Below are positions 43,458 to 51,280 of a DNA stretch of 64,000 nucleotides, in pieces. This stretch comes from Sphingopyxis sp. BSN-002 (GTDB lineage: Bacteria; Pseudomonadota; Alphaproteobacteria; Sphingomonadales; Sphingomonadaceae). The stretch is taken from contig NZ_CP091804.1 in the NCBI RefSeq assembly GCF_022024275.1, positions 1,940,501 through 2,004,500 of the forward strand, in the 5' to 3' direction. Each line of letters begins with the position of its first letter. Within the stretch, counting starts at the first letter, position 1. The notes under the pieces were generated by a model. It saw nothing but the letters and a program-made list of their open reading frames with translations, had not been told where the DNA came from and ran no database searches. Both the position numbers and the translations under genes were made by a program.

Positions 43458-43841
43458 ATGTTCAGCCATGTCACGATCGGTATCGACGATTTCGCGCGCG
43501 CCGAGCCTTTTTACGATGCGATCATGGCGGTGCTGGGCCACACCGAGCTGATCCGGTACGACCGCGGCAAGGGCTATGGCGCGCCCACCGGCGCAAAACT
43601 GTTCATCGGTCCCGCCTTTGACGGCTTGCCCGCAACGGCCGGGAACGGGACGCACATCGCCTTTGTCGCCGCCGACCGGAGAGCGGTCGATGCGTTTCAT
43701 GCCGCGGCGCTTGCCCATGGCGGCAGCGACGAAGGAGCCCCCGGCCTGCGTCCGCATTATCATCCCGATTATTACGGCGCCTATGTCCGCGATCCCGAAG
43801 GCAACAAGCTGCAGGCGGTTTGCCATTTCCGCCCCGATTGA
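43458..43841 (+). CDS. VOC family protein (glyoxalase/bleomycin-resistance fold)
   Basis: 127 residues with AGGAGAAGG before the ATG. The paired beta-alpha-beta-beta-beta modules are visible: 'MFSHVTIGIDDFARAEPFYDAIMAVLGH' and 'NGTHIAFVAADRRAVDAFHAAALAHGG' plus 'PHYHPDYYGAYVRDPEGNKLQAVCHF', with His and Glu positions usual for metal binding. Function within this broad superfamily cannot be read. It follows recJ after 10 bases. Confidence 0.88.
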   Translation: MFSHVTIGIDDFARAEPFYDAIMAVLGHTELIRYDRGKGYGAPTGAKLFIGPAFDGLPATAGNGTHIAFVAADRRAVDAFHAAALAHGGSDEGAPGLRPHYHPDYYGAYVRDPEGNKLQAVCHFRPD

Positions 43842-43907
43842 AAAGAGTCGGGACAGGCCTTGACCGCACCGATATGCGCGTCTAATGCGCCGCTTCACCG
43901 ATCAGAC

Positions 43908-43983
43908 GGCCCCTTCGTCTAGCGGTCTAGGACGTCGCCCTTTCACGGCGAAAACACGGGTTCGAGTCCCGTAGGGGTCACCA
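43908..43983 (+). tRNA. tRNA-Glu (anticodon TTC)
   Basis: 76 bases. Acceptor stem GGCCCCT / AGGGGTC, anticodon loop CTTTCAC giving TTC, T-loop GGTTCGAGTCC and encoded CCA at 43981-43983. A longer D-loop than the neighbouring copy. Confidence 0.95.
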
Positions 43984-44046
43984 TCGGTCAGGGAGCGATT
44001 TGGGCGGGCGGTCGGCCCGCACGCTTCCGGGCAGCACCGACCCCAA

Positions 44047-44121
44047 GGCCCCTTCGTCTAGCGGTCAGGACGCGGCCCTCTCACGGCTGAAACACGGGTT
44101 CGATTCCCGTAGGGGTCACCA
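44047..44121 (+). tRNA. tRNA-Glu (anticodon CTC)
   Basis: 75 bases, the same acceptor stem GGCCCCT / AGGGGTC and the same T-arm as the TTC copy 63 bases upstream. The anticodon loop CTCTCAC gives CTC. CCA is encoded at 44119-44121. Together the pair reads both glutamate codons and probably arose by duplication. Confidence 0.93.
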
Positions 44122-44218
44122 TCAGGAACATGGAAGGCCGAAAACGGCACCCGTCGGGGGCGTCATCTTCGATTCGCGCTTTCGGGGCCGGCAGCTTGAG
44201 TATGGCGGCTATGGTCGC

Positions 44219-44245
44219 ACGCCCGGCTATCCAGAGGCCGGGCGT
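44219..44245 (-). terminator. hairpin ending the SDR operon
   Basis: ACGCCCGGC (44219-44227) pairs perfectly with GCCGGGCGT (44237-44245), loop of 9. It is 20 bases beyond the SDR stop and faces the tRNA-Glu pair. No clear T-run, so it may be a weak or processed end. The rest of 44122-44264 shows nothing recognisable. Confidence 0.5.
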
Positions 44246-44264
44246 CGTCGATGTGTGCGCGCTC

Positions 44265-45002
44265 TCAGACCGACAATCCCCCGTCGACGACGAGCGTGTG
44301 CCCGGTCACATAGGAGGCGAGCGGGGAAGCGAGAAAGACCGCCGCTCCCGCCATATCGTCGGCCGTACCCATACGCCGCTGCGGAATCGCGGAGATACGG
44401 GCCGCCAGCCGATCGGGATTTTGCGTGGTCGCCTTTGTGAGCTTCGTATCCACAAGTCCCGGCGCGAGGCCGTTGACGCGTATGCCGTCGGCGGCGAAAG
44501 CCTGCCCGAGCGTCCTGGTCAGGCTGATCGCCCCCGCTTTCGAGGCGGCATAGGCGGGATTTCCGATGTTTCCGCGAAGGCCCGAAATGGAACTGACGAC
44601 GATGATCGAGCCGCCGCTTGCCGACAATTGACCGCGGAATTTGCGCGCGCAATGCATCAGGCTGTCCAGATTGACGGCCATCACGCGGTCCCAGCCTTCG
44701 CGCTCGAACTCGCCGCGCTTGTAGACGACCGTCCCCTGACAGAGCACGAGAACATCGAGCTTTCCGAACGGCAGGGGTGCCGCTTCGATCGCCTCGGGGT
44801 CGCCGACGTCGACGCAAGTGTAGCCGAGCCCGGTCAGGTCGGATCCGTCGGAAGCGTCATAATCGGACGCCGACGCTCGCGTCCCCCAGACATGGACCAT
44901 TGCCCCGCGCGCGCGAAAGCCGTGGGCGATCCCGTTTCCGATCCCGCTCGAGCCGCCGACGACGAGCACATTTCTTCCCTGAAAATCCGTGTCATCCCTC
45001 AT
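44265..45002 (-). CDS. SDR family oxidoreductase
   Basis: 245 residues from the ATG at 45002. The NAD(P)-binding turn 'VVGGSSGIGNGIAHGF' is at about 14-29, the active-site serine in 'SIIVVSSISG' and the Tyr-x3-Lys in 'PAYAASKAGAISLTR' (about 148-162). Ending 'GHTLVVDGGLSV' is the classical SDR end. It reversibly oxidises an alcohol to a carbonyl. It is the last gene of the five-gene operon beginning at 50314; after the P450, oxidation of a new alcohol would be its natural role (inference). Confidence 0.93.
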   Translation of the reverse strand: MRDDTDFQGRNVLVVGGSSGIGNGIAHGFRARGAMVHVWGTRASASDYDASDGSDLTGLGYTCVDVGDPEAIEAAPLPFGKLDVLVLCQGTVVYKRGEFEREGWDRVMAVNLDSLMHCARKFRGQLSASGGSIIVVSSISGLRGNIGNPAYAASKAGAISLTRTLGQAFAADGIRVNGLAPGLVDTKLTKATTQNPDRLAARISAIPQRRMGTADDMAGAAVFLASPLASYVTGHTLVVDGGLSV

Positions 45003-45013
45003 CCGGTCCGTCC

Positions 45014-46255
45014 TCAAGCCATCCTGAAATGAATGGGCAGACGCTTCAGTCCGCCGACATTGGTCGAGGCGAGCCACGCCGGATCGCCGGCAAGCCCGAC
45101 ATCGGCGACGCGGCGGAGCAGTTCTTCATAGAAGATCCGCATTTCCATGCGCGCCATGTGCATGCCGAGGCACAGGTGCGGGCCGTAGCCGAAGGCGATA
45201 TGCCCGTTCATCGGACGACCGGCGCGAAAGGCGAAGGGATCGTCGAAGATCTCCTCGTCCCGGTTCGCACTGGGGTAGCACATCATCAGGCTGTCGCCGG
45301 CTTTGACGGACCGGCCGCGAAGATCATAATCCCTTGTGGCGGTGCGGAAGAAATGCCGGACCGGCGAAACCCAGCGGACCATTTCGTCGATCGCCGTCGG
45401 GAGAAGCGACGGATCGGCGCGCAGGCGTCGCAGTTCGTCGGGATGCTGGATGAGTGCAAGCAGGCCGCCCGCGGTGCTCGAACTCGTCGTGTCATGGCCG
45501 GCGGTCGCCACGAGAATATAATAGGATATGCTTTCATGGTCGGCCATCGGCCGCCCGTCGATCTCGGCCCGGGCGAACAGGGTCGCAAGGTCATCCGCGG
45601 GATGGCGCCGCCGGTCGGCAGTCAGATCGCGAAAATAGTCGGAGAAGACCTTCACCGTATCGGCGAGGCTCGCCGCGGTCGTGCGTGATGCCTGCACGTC
45701 GGGATCGTCCGATCCGAAGATTTCCTGCGTGAGTTGCAGGATCAACGCTTCGTCGGACCGCGGCACGCCGAGGATGCGCATGATGACGCGCACCGGATAA
45801 TAGGGCGCGACCTCGGTCGCAAAATCGCAGCTTCCTCCGCGGTCGGCCATTTCATCGATGACTTCGTTGGCCAGCGCGCGAAACTCTTCCTCGAGCACCC
45901 GGATACGCCCCGGCATGAACCACGCCTGCGTGAGCTTTCGGTATCGGGCGTGATCGGGCGCATCCATGAAGACCAGGCTGCGGAGGAGCGCCGGGTTGCC
46001 GCCCGTTGCCGCCCGCGCGCGCTCTTCATAGGCGAGCGTCCGCAAGAATGTCCGCGGGGCGTTCAGGAAAATATCGGCCTGCCGCTCGACCTCCTGGATG
46101 TCGGCAAATTTCGTGACTGCCCAGAAAGGCCGGTATTCGGGATGCTCGACCCGGTGCACCGGATCGTCGCGGCGCAGCTGCGCGAACAGGGCGTCCATCG
46201 CCGCCGGGTCGGCATATGTGCCGGCGGAGACGATGGCGTCGGCGATCGCCGTCAT
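45014..46255 (-). CDS. cytochrome P450
   Basis: 413 residues, a soluble bacterial class. I-helix 'LVATAGHDTTSSSTAGGLLAL' (about 240-260), an ExxR-type Glu near 'IDEMVRWVSPVRHFFRT', and the haem loop 'FGYGPHLCLGMHMARMEMR' with Cys about 362. It should hydroxylate a hydrophobic substrate using a ferredoxin and reductase, neither of which is encoded nearby. The start at 46255 shares a base with the stop of the PEP-utilising gene (TGATG), so the two are translationally coupled. Substrate unknown. Confidence 0.95.
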   Translation of the reverse strand: MTAIADAIVSAGTYADPAAMDALFAQLRRDDPVHRVEHPEYRPFWAVTKFADIQEVERQADIFLNAPRTFLRTLAYEERARAATGGNPALLRSLVFMDAPDHARYRKLTQAWFMPGRIRVLEEEFRALANEVIDEMADRGGSCDFATEVAPYYPVRVIMRILGVPRSDEALILQLTQEIFGSDDPDVQASRTTAASLADTVKVFSDYFRDLTADRRRHPADDLATLFARAEIDGRPMADHESISYYILVATAGHDTTSSSTAGGLLALIQHPDELRRLRADPSLLPTAIDEMVRWVSPVRHFFRTATRDYDLRGRSVKAGDSLMMCYPSANRDEEIFDDPFAFRAGRPMNGHIAFGYGPHLCLGMHMARMEMRIFYEELLRRVADVGLAGDPAWLASTNVGGLKRLPIHFRMA

Positions 46256-47964
46256 CAGGCCGCGCCCTCCAGAATGTCGATGGTACCGGCCGCGCCATCC
46301 ACCGAAACGAGCATTCCGTCGCGGATCCGCTCGGTCGCGCCGTCGACGGACGCCACGCAGGGGATTCCGAGTTCGCGCGAGACGATGCTGGCGTGGCTGT
46401 TGAACAGCCCGAACTCGGTTACGACCGCGCCCGCCACCAGGAAGAGCGGCGTCCAGCTCGGATTGGTATTCGTCGTCACGAGGATTTCGTCGGGCTCGAG
46501 CGCTCCGGGATCGGACGGATCCAGAATGATCCGCGCCCGGCCGGTCACCTGTCCGGGCGAACAGGCAACCCCGGTCAGCCGCTCGCCGCCGCTCGCCGCG
46601 GCGATGTCGCGCACCACGCGCGGCGGCCACTCTGCAAGGGGAGGGCATTCGCCGTTGACGAAGAAGGGCGGTTCGAGCGCGTCGAGTGCGCGGTAGTCGG
46701 CATAACGCTGGCGAAGCGTGTCCGCGAAGGCGGCGGGATCTGCGACCCAGGCATCGAGTTCGCCCGAAAGCAGCATGTAGAAATGCCGCCGATCGTCAAG
46801 CGCGCCGGAAAGCAGCCCCCGCGCGGCGAGCGCCTCGCAGCCCATGCGGGCTTCGTGCACCAGCCGGACGCACATATTCTTGGACCGCTCGCGCGCGACG
46901 AACCAGGTGGCAAGCGCCTGCGCGGCATTCCCGATGGCGTCGGCCTCCGCCGGAAATTTCGCGCGGATGTCGGCGAGGCATTCCTGGCGGAGCACCGCGT
47001 TACGCCGGAGCGCGGCGTCCGGATCCGCCTCGTCGCCCTGCTTCGCCATGGCCTCTATCAACGCAAGAGCGGTCTGCGGAGCCGTCTCGTAGGTATCGTA
47101 GATGAGATCCCATTCATTCGCGGCACGCGCGCCATGATCGTATAGGAAGCGATCGAAGAGTTCGAGAAACCGCGGATCCTCGATGCGGGCGAGAACATCT
47201 TCGACACCCGCCGAGAATGCAGCCGTCAGCGGCCCGGATTGGCGTACCAGCCGGCTGATGGTCCAGAGTTGCCTGGCGATATCGGCGGACTCGACATCGC
47301 CGATCCCCGTGCCCAGCCGCGCGATGTCGTCCGGCCGGCCAATCGCGCCGAGAAGCTCCGCCAGCTGCCCGAGCGCCATCATGCCCGCCTGACCGACCTG
47401 CACATGGATGCAGCCGGCGCGGTCGAGGAGCGGGGTGATCGATCGCAGCCCCGCAAGAATGGTTTCGGACGCGGCCGCCTCGAGGTCGGGCCGCGCGGCG
47501 CGCAGCGAGATCGCGGCGTCGTGCAGGCGGTCGAGATCCGGATGCACCTCGCCGGCCATGAACCGGCCGACGTTGGCGGCGATGCGCGCGCTGTTCGCAG
47601 GATTGTAATGCCAGTCCTCGGGAACATGCGCCGGCATGCCCGGGCCGCTGTCGAACATCGCCGCCATGCGCGCGGCGCCGCCCGGCATCAGCCGCTCCAT
47701 CTCGACGAACATCACCGAAATGTTGAGGTAGAAATAACCGCCGAAGACCCCGTAGGCGTCCTCGGGTCCCGAAAACTCGTCGGAGTCGAAGCCGCCAAGG
47801 TCGACGTACCCGCGGACGGTTCCCGGGCCGAAGGCGTCGTACCAGACGTACGACCAGCCGAGCGGGGACACGGGCGCGCCCATCACCTCCGCCGCGTTGG
47901 AGCGGGTATAAACCGGAAAACGCTTCGACGGCGTATCGTGAAGCAACCAATTGTCGACCGTCAT
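46255..47964 (-). CDS. PEP-utilising protein with phosphohistidine domain only
   Basis: 569 residues from the ATG at 47964 (GGGAGAGGA upstream). The N-terminal 450 residues are alpha-helical and carry no ATP-grasp. The C-terminal mobile phosphohistidine domain (about 470-565) has 'GVACSPGQVTGRARIILD', 'ILVTTNTNPSWTPLFLVAGAVVTEFGLFNSHASIVSRELGIPCVASV' with the His at about 524. In the PEP synthase / phenylphosphate synthase alpha (PpsA) / CreH group this domain carries the phosphoryl group to a substrate bound by the rest. It needs an ATP-binding partner; the PPDK-like protein at 51277 is the candidate. Coupled to the P450 start. Confidence 0.85.
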   Translation of the reverse strand: MTVDNWLLHDTPSKRFPVYTRSNAAEVMGAPVSPLGWSYVWYDAFGPGTVRGYVDLGGFDSDEFSGPEDAYGVFGGYFYLNISVMFVEMERLMPGGAARMAAMFDSGPGMPAHVPEDWHYNPANSARIAANVGRFMAGEVHPDLDRLHDAAISLRAARPDLEAAASETILAGLRSITPLLDRAGCIHVQVGQAGMMALGQLAELLGAIGRPDDIARLGTGIGDVESADIARQLWTISRLVRQSGPLTAAFSAGVEDVLARIEDPRFLELFDRFLYDHGARAANEWDLIYDTYETAPQTALALIEAMAKQGDEADPDAALRRNAVLRQECLADIRAKFPAEADAIGNAAQALATWFVARERSKNMCVRLVHEARMGCEALAARGLLSGALDDRRHFYMLLSGELDAWVADPAAFADTLRQRYADYRALDALEPPFFVNGECPPLAEWPPRVVRDIAAASGGERLTGVACSPGQVTGRARIILDPSDPGALEPDEILVTTNTNPSWTPLFLVAGAVVTEFGLFNSHASIVSRELGIPCVASVDGATERIRDGMLVSVDGAAGTIDILEGAA

Positions 47965-48017
47965 GCAATCCTCTCCCAACGTCGGCCGCCGGCTTTGCCG
48001 GTCGGCCACAGGCCTGC

Positions 48018-49067
48018 CTATATCTCCTCGAGCAGCCTATCGAGATCGTCGGCCTGATGCTTTTCCAGAACGGCCGCCCATTCGAGGCACCCGATCCCGA
48101 CGTGATCGCCTATCCGCACCCGCGATATCGCATTGTTGTCGTAGCGCCTGAAACCCGAGCCGGGCAGATATTTGGGGACATGGACATGGGTCTCGCCGGT
48201 CAGGATGACGGGCGTCTCGAAGCCATAGGTCACCTCGGACCGATCATAGCTGAGGAGGCCGGGCTTCGGCGTGAACGTGCCACCGACCCTGGTGGTCATG
48301 AAGGCGCCGTCGCGGTTCACCAATATGCCGGTCCCGATCGCCGAACCGTCCGGCTGCGGAAAGCCGATCGCGTTGCAGAAGATATTGCCGTTATCGAGCG
48401 CCGAGGCCGTCCAGAACACGCCGGTGTCAAAGCCGCGTTCGACCCGTTCTCCCCAGCTATGATCGCGGATGAAGAGCCCGCCCGTTTTCACCGTCCGGTC
48501 GCCGACCCGCAGCGTCCCGTGCCACCGGCCACCCTGCTCGTAATGCGCCTGGGCCGAATTGTGCGAATGCGAGCCCGCCGCGGTCAGCGTCTCGGCCCAC
48601 TGGGCCAGCGCAGCATTGAAATCGGCGACCGGAAGGTCGCTCTCCATGACGATGTCGATCGCCCCGATGGTCTCGCCGCGGGGCGCATGCGCGAGGAAGC
48701 CGTGCGGGCCGACGCCGGGAGCGCCCTGGATCTCGGCGCGCAGGCGCCAGCGGCTCCATGGCACTTCGGGCTCGAAATCGAGCTCCGGAATCTCGTCGTT
48801 GATGCGAAGCGAGGGTCCGGTCGGCCGGTGCAGGATCGCCGATGTCGCGACGCCATCGACGAAGACGATGATATGCGCCTCATGATCGCCTTTTGCCGGC
48901 CAGCGCTTGGTGTGAATCAGGATGCCATGGCCCTCGTCGAGATTCCACGCGACCAGCATCGTGTTTTCCTGCCAGCGCGCGGGCACGGGATCGGGCGGCT
49001 GGTGAAAATATTCGTCTGAATCCGGCATGCTGTGCGGCGCCATCCGCTCGGTTGCGGTGAACTTCAT
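48018..49067 (-). CDS. DUF7064/7065-like (AttH/CrtC-type) protein
   Basis: 349 residues from the ATG at 49067, with GGAGAGGG upstream. Two tandem lipocalin-like beta-barrel modules (about 30-180 and 195-345). The second contains 'LFIRDHSWGERVERGF', the signature of CrtC/AttH-like folds such as carotenoid hydratases, and 'TGVFWTASALDNGNIFCNAIGFPQPDG'. No signal peptide. In other actinobacterial and sphingomonad catabolic clusters such proteins accompany steroid or aromatic degradation. A catalytic or carrier role is unproven. Part of the operon, 29 bases after the amidohydrolase. Confidence 0.75.
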   Translation of the reverse strand: MKFTATERMAPHSMPDSDEYFHQPPDPVPARWQENTMLVAWNLDEGHGILIHTKRWPAKGDHEAHIIVFVDGVATSAILHRPTGPSLRINDEIPELDFEPEVPWSRWRLRAEIQGAPGVGPHGFLAHAPRGETIGAIDIVMESDLPVADFNAALAQWAETLTAAGSHSHNSAQAHYEQGGRWHGTLRVGDRTVKTGGLFIRDHSWGERVERGFDTGVFWTASALDNGNIFCNAIGFPQPDGSAIGTGILVNRDGAFMTTRVGGTFTPKPGLLSYDRSEVTYGFETPVILTGETHVHVPKYLPGSGFRRYDNNAISRVRIGDHVGIGCLEWAAVLEKHQADDLDRLLEEI

Positions 49068-49096
49068 CGCCCTCTCCTGCTGCGGTTGTTCCGGCC

Positions 49097-50314
49097 TCAG
49101 GCCAGCGCGGGTTCCTTGATGTCGAGACGGAAGAGCCTGTGCGCATTGCCGAACAGGATCTTGTCCTGCGCATCCTGCGGCAGGTGCGCGACCATCTTCT
49201 CGGCCTCGGTCAGGCAATCGGGCCAGTCGCAGTCGAGATGCGGATAGTCGGTTTCGAACATGATATTGTCGATTCCGATATGCTGCGTCATCTCCAGCCC
49301 GACGGGATCGCGGAAATAGGAAACGTAACAATTCTGCCGGAAATAGTGCGACGGCTTCTCGGGCAGTGCGCGCTGGTCGACGGTCGCCACGCCGTCGATG
49401 ATGATATTCTCCCATATGAAGTCACAGCGGTCGAGCGTGTAGGGCACGAGACCGAGCTGCGATTCCGCGAAGGACACGCGAAGGTGCGGAAAGCGGACGA
49501 AGACCCCCGACCACAGGAACTCCATGAGGCAATGCATCACATAATAGGATGCGCCGACATGCGCGACAGCCGCCGGCGCGTCGGGCGCGGCAAGGGTCAT
49601 CGGCGAGGTTCCGATATGCACCGAGAGGACCATGTCGGCATCGGCGATCGCCTCGAACAGCTTGTCCCAGTAGCGTGACGAGATCGATGGCAGTCCGTTG
49701 CGATGCGGCGCCTCCGGAAAGGAAATGGTCCTGAAGCCCAGCCCGGCGAGCCGTTCGGCTTCGGCAACCGCGAGGTCGGCGTCCCACAGGGGAACGATAC
49801 CCATGGGGATCAGGCGGCCACCGGAGCCCGCACACCATTCTTCGATGACGAAATCATTATAGGCCCTGATGCATTCGAGCGCGAGCGCCTTGTCCGACGC
49901 GAAGCTGAACTGCTCGCCGGCGAACATCACGAACATGTTCGGATAATTGGCCGAAGCGAGGATGCCGGCCTGGTCCATGTCGGCGAGGCGGGCGCGGCTG
50001 TCGTAGCAACCCTCGCGGATATCGTCGAAGGTGTTGGGGCCGAATTTGACCGACGAGCGCGGATAGAAGCCCGCGGCGGCCGCGATCTTCACGATCGGAA
50101 CCTGCTTGCCGTCATAATGCCAGACGTCGCCGAGCGTCCCGTCCTCGGTTTCGCGGAACCGGAAATTGCCACCGCCCGCATCATAGGCGGCGCCTTTCAT
50201 CCGCCTGATATACGGCCCCTCACCGCGCAGCTGCGCAGGAAGGCGCGCCTGCCAGAGGTGCGCGGGCGCTTGCATATGGTCATCGGGCGAAATCAGGCGC
50301 GGGGCTCGGGGCAT
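49097..50314 (-). CDS. amidohydrolase-2 family protein (TIM-barrel metal-dependent hydrolase/decarboxylase)
   Basis: 405 residues from the ATG at 50314 (AGAGAGGAAA upstream). The metal site is recognisable: 'LISPDDHMQAP' near the N-terminus (DxH in place of HxH), 'VLSVHIGTSPMTLAAP' His (about 221), 'ESQLGLVPYTLDRCDFIW', and 'DNIMFETDYPHLDCDWPD' with the Asp (about 355). The family hydrolyses amide or C-C bonds or decarboxylates aromatic acids. First gene of the operon, with a TetR-type operator 25 bases before the start codon. Confidence 0.88.
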   Translation of the reverse strand: MPRAPRLISPDDHMQAPAHLWQARLPAQLRGEGPYIRRMKGAAYDAGGGNFRFRETEDGTLGDVWHYDGKQVPIVKIAAAAGFYPRSSVKFGPNTFDDIREGCYDSRARLADMDQAGILASANYPNMFVMFAGEQFSFASDKALALECIRAYNDFVIEEWCAGSGGRLIPMGIVPLWDADLAVAEAERLAGLGFRTISFPEAPHRNGLPSISSRYWDKLFEAIADADMVLSVHIGTSPMTLAAPDAPAAVAHVGASYYVMHCLMEFLWSGVFVRFPHLRVSFAESQLGLVPYTLDRCDFIWENIIIDGVATVDQRALPEKPSHYFRQNCYVSYFRDPVGLEMTQHIGIDNIMFETDYPHLDCDWPDCLTEAEKMVAHLPQDAQDKILFGNAHRLFRLDIKEPALA

Positions 50315-50338
50315 GGGTGATTTCCTCTCTCGCATTAA

Positions 50339-50354
50339 GTAAGTAAATGCTTAC
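50339..50354. promoter_or_regulatory. operator site 1 (GTAAG-N6-CTTAC)
   Basis: GTAAG TAAATG CTTAC, a 5-6-5 dyad in the gap between the amidohydrolase and tetR. Two other copies at 51163 and 53390 share the half-sites. Probably bound by the adjacent TetR protein to repress the operon and itself. Confidence 0.75.
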
Positions 50355-50483
50355 ATTGCGATCAGGGAGGCGTCAATCCTCCCGGCGCCGAAGCCGGCAC
50401 GGGGCGAACGCCGGCTCGCGGCCGGATTTGCATTTGCGTGCTGCATCACGCTATTTGCGCTTCTGCATGGACCGGAGACCAAG

Positions 50484-51143
50484 GTGACCGAAGCGAGAGC
50501 CAAGCCGAAGAAAGCGACGAGCCGGTTCTCGTCGGCGGAGCGCCGCGCGTCGATCCTTGCCGCGGCGAAGGAGGTGTTCATTCGCAGCGGATACGCCGGC
50601 GCGCGCACCAAGGACATCGCGGTCGAGGCGCAGATCAACGAGGCGCTGATCTACCGCCACTTCGCATCCAAGGAGGAACTGTTCGACGCCGCGGTGATCG
50701 AGCCTCTCGAGAGCTGGCTCGAAACCTATAATCACGCGGGGAGCGAGGTTGCCACCGCCGCCGATACCGGAACCCAGCGCCAGCTGATCGAGCGCGGCGC
50801 CGAACAATATCTCAGCCATATGGAGGAAGTCCTCCCCCTGCTCGGCATCGCGCTGTTCGGGAGCGGCAGCTATGGCCCCGAATTCTATGCCAAACGCATC
50901 GTCCCCCTCATCAAGGAATGGGCGCGCCGCACGGCGACGGCGATGCCTTCCGATGCCCCGGGGAGCAAGCTCGACCAGAATTTCCTGGCGGTCGCCGGGA
51001 TCGGAATCAGCTTTTTCGTCGCGGCGGATGCGCATTTTCGCGGAACGAAGCTCGACACGAAGTCGAGCGCAAAGCAGCTTGCGCAGATGATGCTTCCGCT
51101 CTTCGAACATCGCGGCGAGGCGGCCGGTCCAAAGGCCGATTGA
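50484..51143 (+). CDS. TetR family transcriptional regulator
   Basis: 219 residues from the GTG at 50484, with GGAG six bases upstream. The helix-turn-helix lies at about 20-62: 'RRASILAAAKEVFIRSGYAGARTKDIAVEAQINEALIYRHFASKEELFDAAV'. The rest is the helical ligand pocket and dimer interface, where the inducer would bind. It lies between the five-gene operon and the PPDK-like gene, and the three flanking promoters carry the same palindrome, so it is the likely local repressor. The inducer is unknown but should be a cluster substrate or product. Confidence 0.95.
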   Translation: MTEARAKPKKATSRFSSAERRASILAAAKEVFIRSGYAGARTKDIAVEAQINEALIYRHFASKEELFDAAVIEPLESWLETYNHAGSEVATAADTGTQRQLIERGAEQYLSHMEEVLPLLGIALFGSGSYGPEFYAKRIVPLIKEWARRTATAMPSDAPGSKLDQNFLAVAGIGISFFVAADAHFRGTKLDTKSSAKQLAQMMLPLFEHRGEAAGPKAD

Positions 51144-51162
51144 CTTTCCTCCGATTCCAGAA

Positions 51163-51178
51163 GTAAGTATTTGCTTAC
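51163..51178. promoter_or_regulatory. operator site 2 (GTAAG-N6-CTTAC)
   Basis: GTAAG TATTTG CTTAC, identical half-sites to site 1, lying 20 bases after tetR and 49 bases before the small leader ORF of the PPDK-like gene. Confidence 0.75.
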
Positions 51179-51226
51179 ATGAAGCAGGCCGGCCGTCAGA
51201 GTCGGCGGAGGGACGAGGAGAGATTC

Positions 51227-51280
51227 ATGGCATCCGGCCCTGAATTGCAATCCGGCGCGCATGGGACATGGCGGGCATGA
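51227..51280 (+). CDS. 17-codon leader ORF coupled to the PPDK-like gene
   Basis: ATG 51227 to TGA 51280 encodes 17 residues. GAGGAGAG lies 4-11 bases before it, the best ribosome site in the region. Its TGA overlaps the ATG at 51277 of the PPDK-like gene (ATGA), which itself lacks a good site. This suggests translation of the big gene is coupled to the leader. A start-site or sequencing artefact cannot be excluded. Confidence 0.5.
   Translation: MASGPELQSGAHGTWRA

Noticed and set aside
41696..43474. 592-codon frame antisense to recJ
   Set aside because: Shadow of a well-supported RecJ with all DHH motifs.
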